A stretch of 64,000 nt of DNA, taken from contig MCFH01000047.1 in NCBI GenBank assembly GCA_002104945.1, positions 62,001-126,000 of the forward strand. Direction: 5' to 3'. A program made the position numbers and the translations under genes. The notes beneath the pieces were generated by a model, which saw only the letters and a program-made list of their open reading frames with translations, had not been told where the DNA came from and did not search any database. Source of the DNA: Piromyces finnis (taxonomy: Eukaryota > Neocallimastigomycota > Neocallimastigomycetes > Neocallimastigales > Neocallimastigaceae). Shown here piece after piece: positions 60,815-64,000 of this stretch. Numbering within the stretch: position 1 is the first letter of the stretch; every line of letters begins with the position of its first letter.

Positions 60815-63800
60815 TTATTATTATTATTATTTTACTGGTGTATTTTAAATATAGTTATTACTTTTAAATTATATATTAAAATATATAAGATTCTTTTATT
60901 CTCAGTAGAAAAAAAAAAAAAGGTATATATATAAAAATATTTTCTATATGACAGTTATCTTATTTTGTAATAACAATTTATATTTTAATATTATTATATA
61001 ATGTTTTTTGCTTTGTTTTATTGATAATTATATATATATTCGACTTGAACTGTTTAAAAATGATAATATCTTAACTTATTTGTTGAAATATACGTTTATT
61101 CGGTTAATTTTAAAATTAATTTTTAAAATTTAACTTTAAAAAATATTAAATTTGATTTATTTCATATATTGTAATTTCTATCGATAATCTATAATACTTT
61201 AATATCGTTTTAGGTATCTTTTTCTATTCAAAAGAATTGAAAACAAAAAATTAATAGAATGGTAAATTAATTATGAAAATTCAAAGTTTTATCTCATACA
61301 GTAAAACCTTGAAAAAAACAAAATTTCTTTTTTTTTTTTTTTAATTCGAGAAATTAATAAATCATGATATTACATTTTAATGTCAATTTTTTAGAAACCT
61401 TCAAATTGGGTATTTTATTTACTTATAACAAAAGAAAATAAAATCATTTATAATATCATAATATCAACATTTCATTTTAAAGCTTTTATATTTTAATACT
61501 AATTTTTTCATAATGAAAAAAAAAAAAAAAAAATCAATTCATCAAATAATATAAAAATTTTTAATAATATATAAAAATTAAATATTTTAATTTATCTATT
61601 AATAAAAATTTTCTTGTACAATTTTCTATATAACAATATGTAATAATGAAAAAAAAAATATATATATATTATAAAAATAAAGCTATAATATGTTATATAA
61701 TATGTATTGCTTAAAATAGATATAATAATTATAATAATAAGTGATAATGGGATTACTATATATTTATTTCAAAAAAGTATTACTTTATCAATTTCAACAT
61801 TTACTTATTGTATAATGTGAATATTTTTTCTTTTTTAACATTTATTCTACAAAATTTACTATTCAATGAATGGATAGGTGCCTATAAATTTTATTTTAAC
61901 TTTTCTGTATACAAAATATTAAATTAAAAAAATATTAAAATCATATGAAAAAAAAATATATATATATATATACACAAATCATAAAACATTAATAAATACT
62001 TTATTAAAGAAATGTATAATAAAGAATATATATACATTATTTTTTGAATACTATTTTTTTATTCATATTATTCATATATAAATATAGCATTAAAATTAAA
62101 AGGTATAAAATAGGAATATATATGTCCATCTATATTATATCTTAATTTTCATTAAAACTTTATAATTTTAACTAATAACTATTAAATATACTATTAATAA
62201 CATCTACTTCCTTTAATAGAATACCAATGCATATCAGGCTTTTTTTTATTCCATAATTTTAAAAAAGAAAATTATAAAAAGATAAAAAAATCATATTAAT
62301 AAATCAGTAAATAGTATTGTTATATTATACGAAATGTAGTTAGTGTTATATAATATTATTAAATAAAGTTGAGCTACTTATTCTCTTATAATATTCACAT
62401 TGAAAAGTAATAATCTTGTTTTTAGTAACAGTAACATGTATTACTTTTATATTATTTATATAATTATCCTAACCCTAACATATTTTAATATTTTTGTGTC
62501 ATATGACATTTATTTAACCCAACCCACTTATTTAAATTGGATTACAAATACTATATTTAGAATAATAAAAAATCAAACTTTTGTAGATTAAAAAAAAAAA
62601 AAAAGTAAAACATTGTCATAGTTATTAAAAATATCACTATTATTTCTATAAATAATAAATAGAATTAGAAAGGAATTGTAACTATAACCTCAACTATTTT
62701 CTTTTCATAACTATAAAAATACGTTAAATTGTAATTATTTTTATTAAAAAATATAGTATTCAATTTATTATCAAAATTATTTTTTATGATAAAAATACTT
62801 TTTATTATTAATTTTATATATTAAATATAAATATATAACGCTTAATAATATATATATTATATACTATTATATGATTTATTATTTATTTTGTTTCAATATA
62901 TATAATTAAACACCATTCTATTAGGTATCTTTGTATATGGTAGAAATGACTTTTTTACCCGATACAAAAAAATTATTTTATAAACTTTTAATAATTAATA
63001 TTAATGAAATTATAGATTTCATGGCATGATTGTAAAGTAAAATTTCTCCAAAAAATCATAAAATTTATTCATCCATATCTGTAAAAATAATTGGATAAGA
63101 AATTTATTAGAAATAGAAATAATAGCTATTATTATAAAAAATTATGTAAAAAAGTTTTTATAAGAGTAATAATAAAAATATAAAATAATTGCTATATTGT
63201 AATATTAAGTTTATTTTTTTTTTAATGATTTATATTTAATAGTATATTCAGGTTAAATCCCCTTTTAAAAGATCAATTTTCAAAATTACCATATTTTTAT
63301 AATATGAATAAATAATAAATTAATATATTAATATTATTGGCTATTGAAATCTTTATAAAATTTAACTTTGCATTTTTATCCAAATTATAAAATGTGGATA
63401 AATTTATTATGTATAAAATGCAGACTTTTTTATTTCATATTTTTATATTTTTATTAATCAATTTTTTAGGAATTAAGATATGTTATTTATTTCTTTTTAA
63501 TAATATTATACATTCCTTTCCCTTTTATCTACTGTTTTATTTTATAAGAAAAAAAAATAAAAGTTTTCTATAATATTTATAATATTTATTAATTAAAAAC
63601 TATAGGTATTATTAAACAAAGAAATTTATTTTTAAAATTTATAAGACATACATCTATTAAAACTATTTTATGAAAATAAACATAAAGATATCTGATTGAT
63701 ATATAATAGTTTAGGCATATTTTAATAATTTTCAAAAAACTATACTAGGAATTGAATACGAAATTTTTAAAATTCAAAATGTACAAAAATCAATTACATT

Positions 63801-64000
63801 AACCAATAATGTTAATTTAAACATAATGATTTTTGTACATTTTCGTTAATATAGAGTTTAAAGAAAAAGTTTTAAAGGATCTTTACACGATGATTAAAAT
63901 TAATTTAATTATATAATATATTACAATATATTACAATATTATAATTATTTTATTAATGTTTTAGTAAATTTTTCCTTTAAAAAATTTTTAAATAATAATA
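60578..64000. other. 3.4-kb A/T desert to window end
   Basis: No gene seen on either strand. Contains ATT arrays (60784-60832) upstream of the reductase gene, many A and T runs, and a two-tier hairpin at 63776-63843. The frame at 62400-62591 has no family resemblance and lies in A/T-rich DNA. Confidence 0.55.
63776..63843. repeat. 17-bp perfect inverted repeat with 34-nt loop
   Basis: AAAATGTACAAAAATCA (63776-63792) is the exact reverse complement of 63827-63843. Inside the loop, ATTAAC and GTTAAT can form a second stem. The arms include GTAC and TGA/TCA, so they are not simple A/T complementarity. It could be the terminal inverted repeats of a tiny fold-back element. Confidence 0.7.

Noticed and set aside
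62400-62591. 63-codon frame near the window end
   Set aside because: Ile/Tyr/Phe-rich, no family resemblance, no splice partner; expected by chance in this base composition.

Overview
This is nuclear DNA from a eukaryote with extreme A+T content. The best fit is an early-diverging, flagellated fungus of the anaerobic gut type (Neocallimastigomycota); that lineage call is an inference. Reasons: intergenic DNA is almost pure A/T with long homopolymers; genes are split by many short A/T-only introns (GT...AG); proteins carry Asn and Gln runs; gene density is low, with gaps of 5-6 kb. A flagellar-axoneme gene (CFAP45-like) argues against social amoebae, which have similar base composition but no cilia. 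A thymidine kinase of bacterial type, cut by nine introns, fits a lineage known for taking genes from gut bacteria.

Layout. 1-0.9 kb: a short G+C-richer retroelement with a 77-nt poly(A) tail and a 14-bp target-site duplication. 1.6-5.3 kb: an RBM48-like RNA-binding protein (+), convergent with an RNF220-like RING E3 ligase (-). 5.3-15.7 kb: mostly A/T desert around one intronless orphan with a PP1-docking motif. 15.8-17.6 kb: an ER-lumenal SIL1-like nucleotide exchange factor with a signal peptide, a Gln-rich tandem-repeat insert and a C-terminal KDEL. 18.2-22.2 kb: two decayed copies of one LINE. 23.6-27.1 kb: a six-pass membrane cyclic-nucleotide phosphodiesterase. 27-32 kb: desert. 32.3-33.2 kb: an unrecognised three-exon gene. 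34.1-35.7 kb: the bacterial-type thymidine kinase. 36.2-47.1 kb: three minus-strand genes, CWC27, SPT5 and CFAP45. 48.9-60.6 kb: cytosolic TyrRS (+), proteasome subunit RPN2/PSMD1 (-), AAGAB/p34-like (+) and a steroid-5-alpha-reductase-family membrane enzyme (-). 60.6-64 kb: no gene seen.

The genes form no operon or single pathway. They are mostly conserved housekeeping functions: splicing (RBM48, CWC27), transcription elongation (SPT5), translation (TyrRS), protein turnover and folding (RPN2, RNF220, SIL1), trafficking (AAGAB), nucleotide salvage (TK), cyclic-nucleotide signalling (PDE) and the flagellum (CFAP45). For most split genes I joined exons by hand and checked that reading phase is kept at every junction. 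The one failure is CWC27 exon 2, where a single base appears to be missing. No rRNA, tRNA, CRISPR array or replication origin was recognised.
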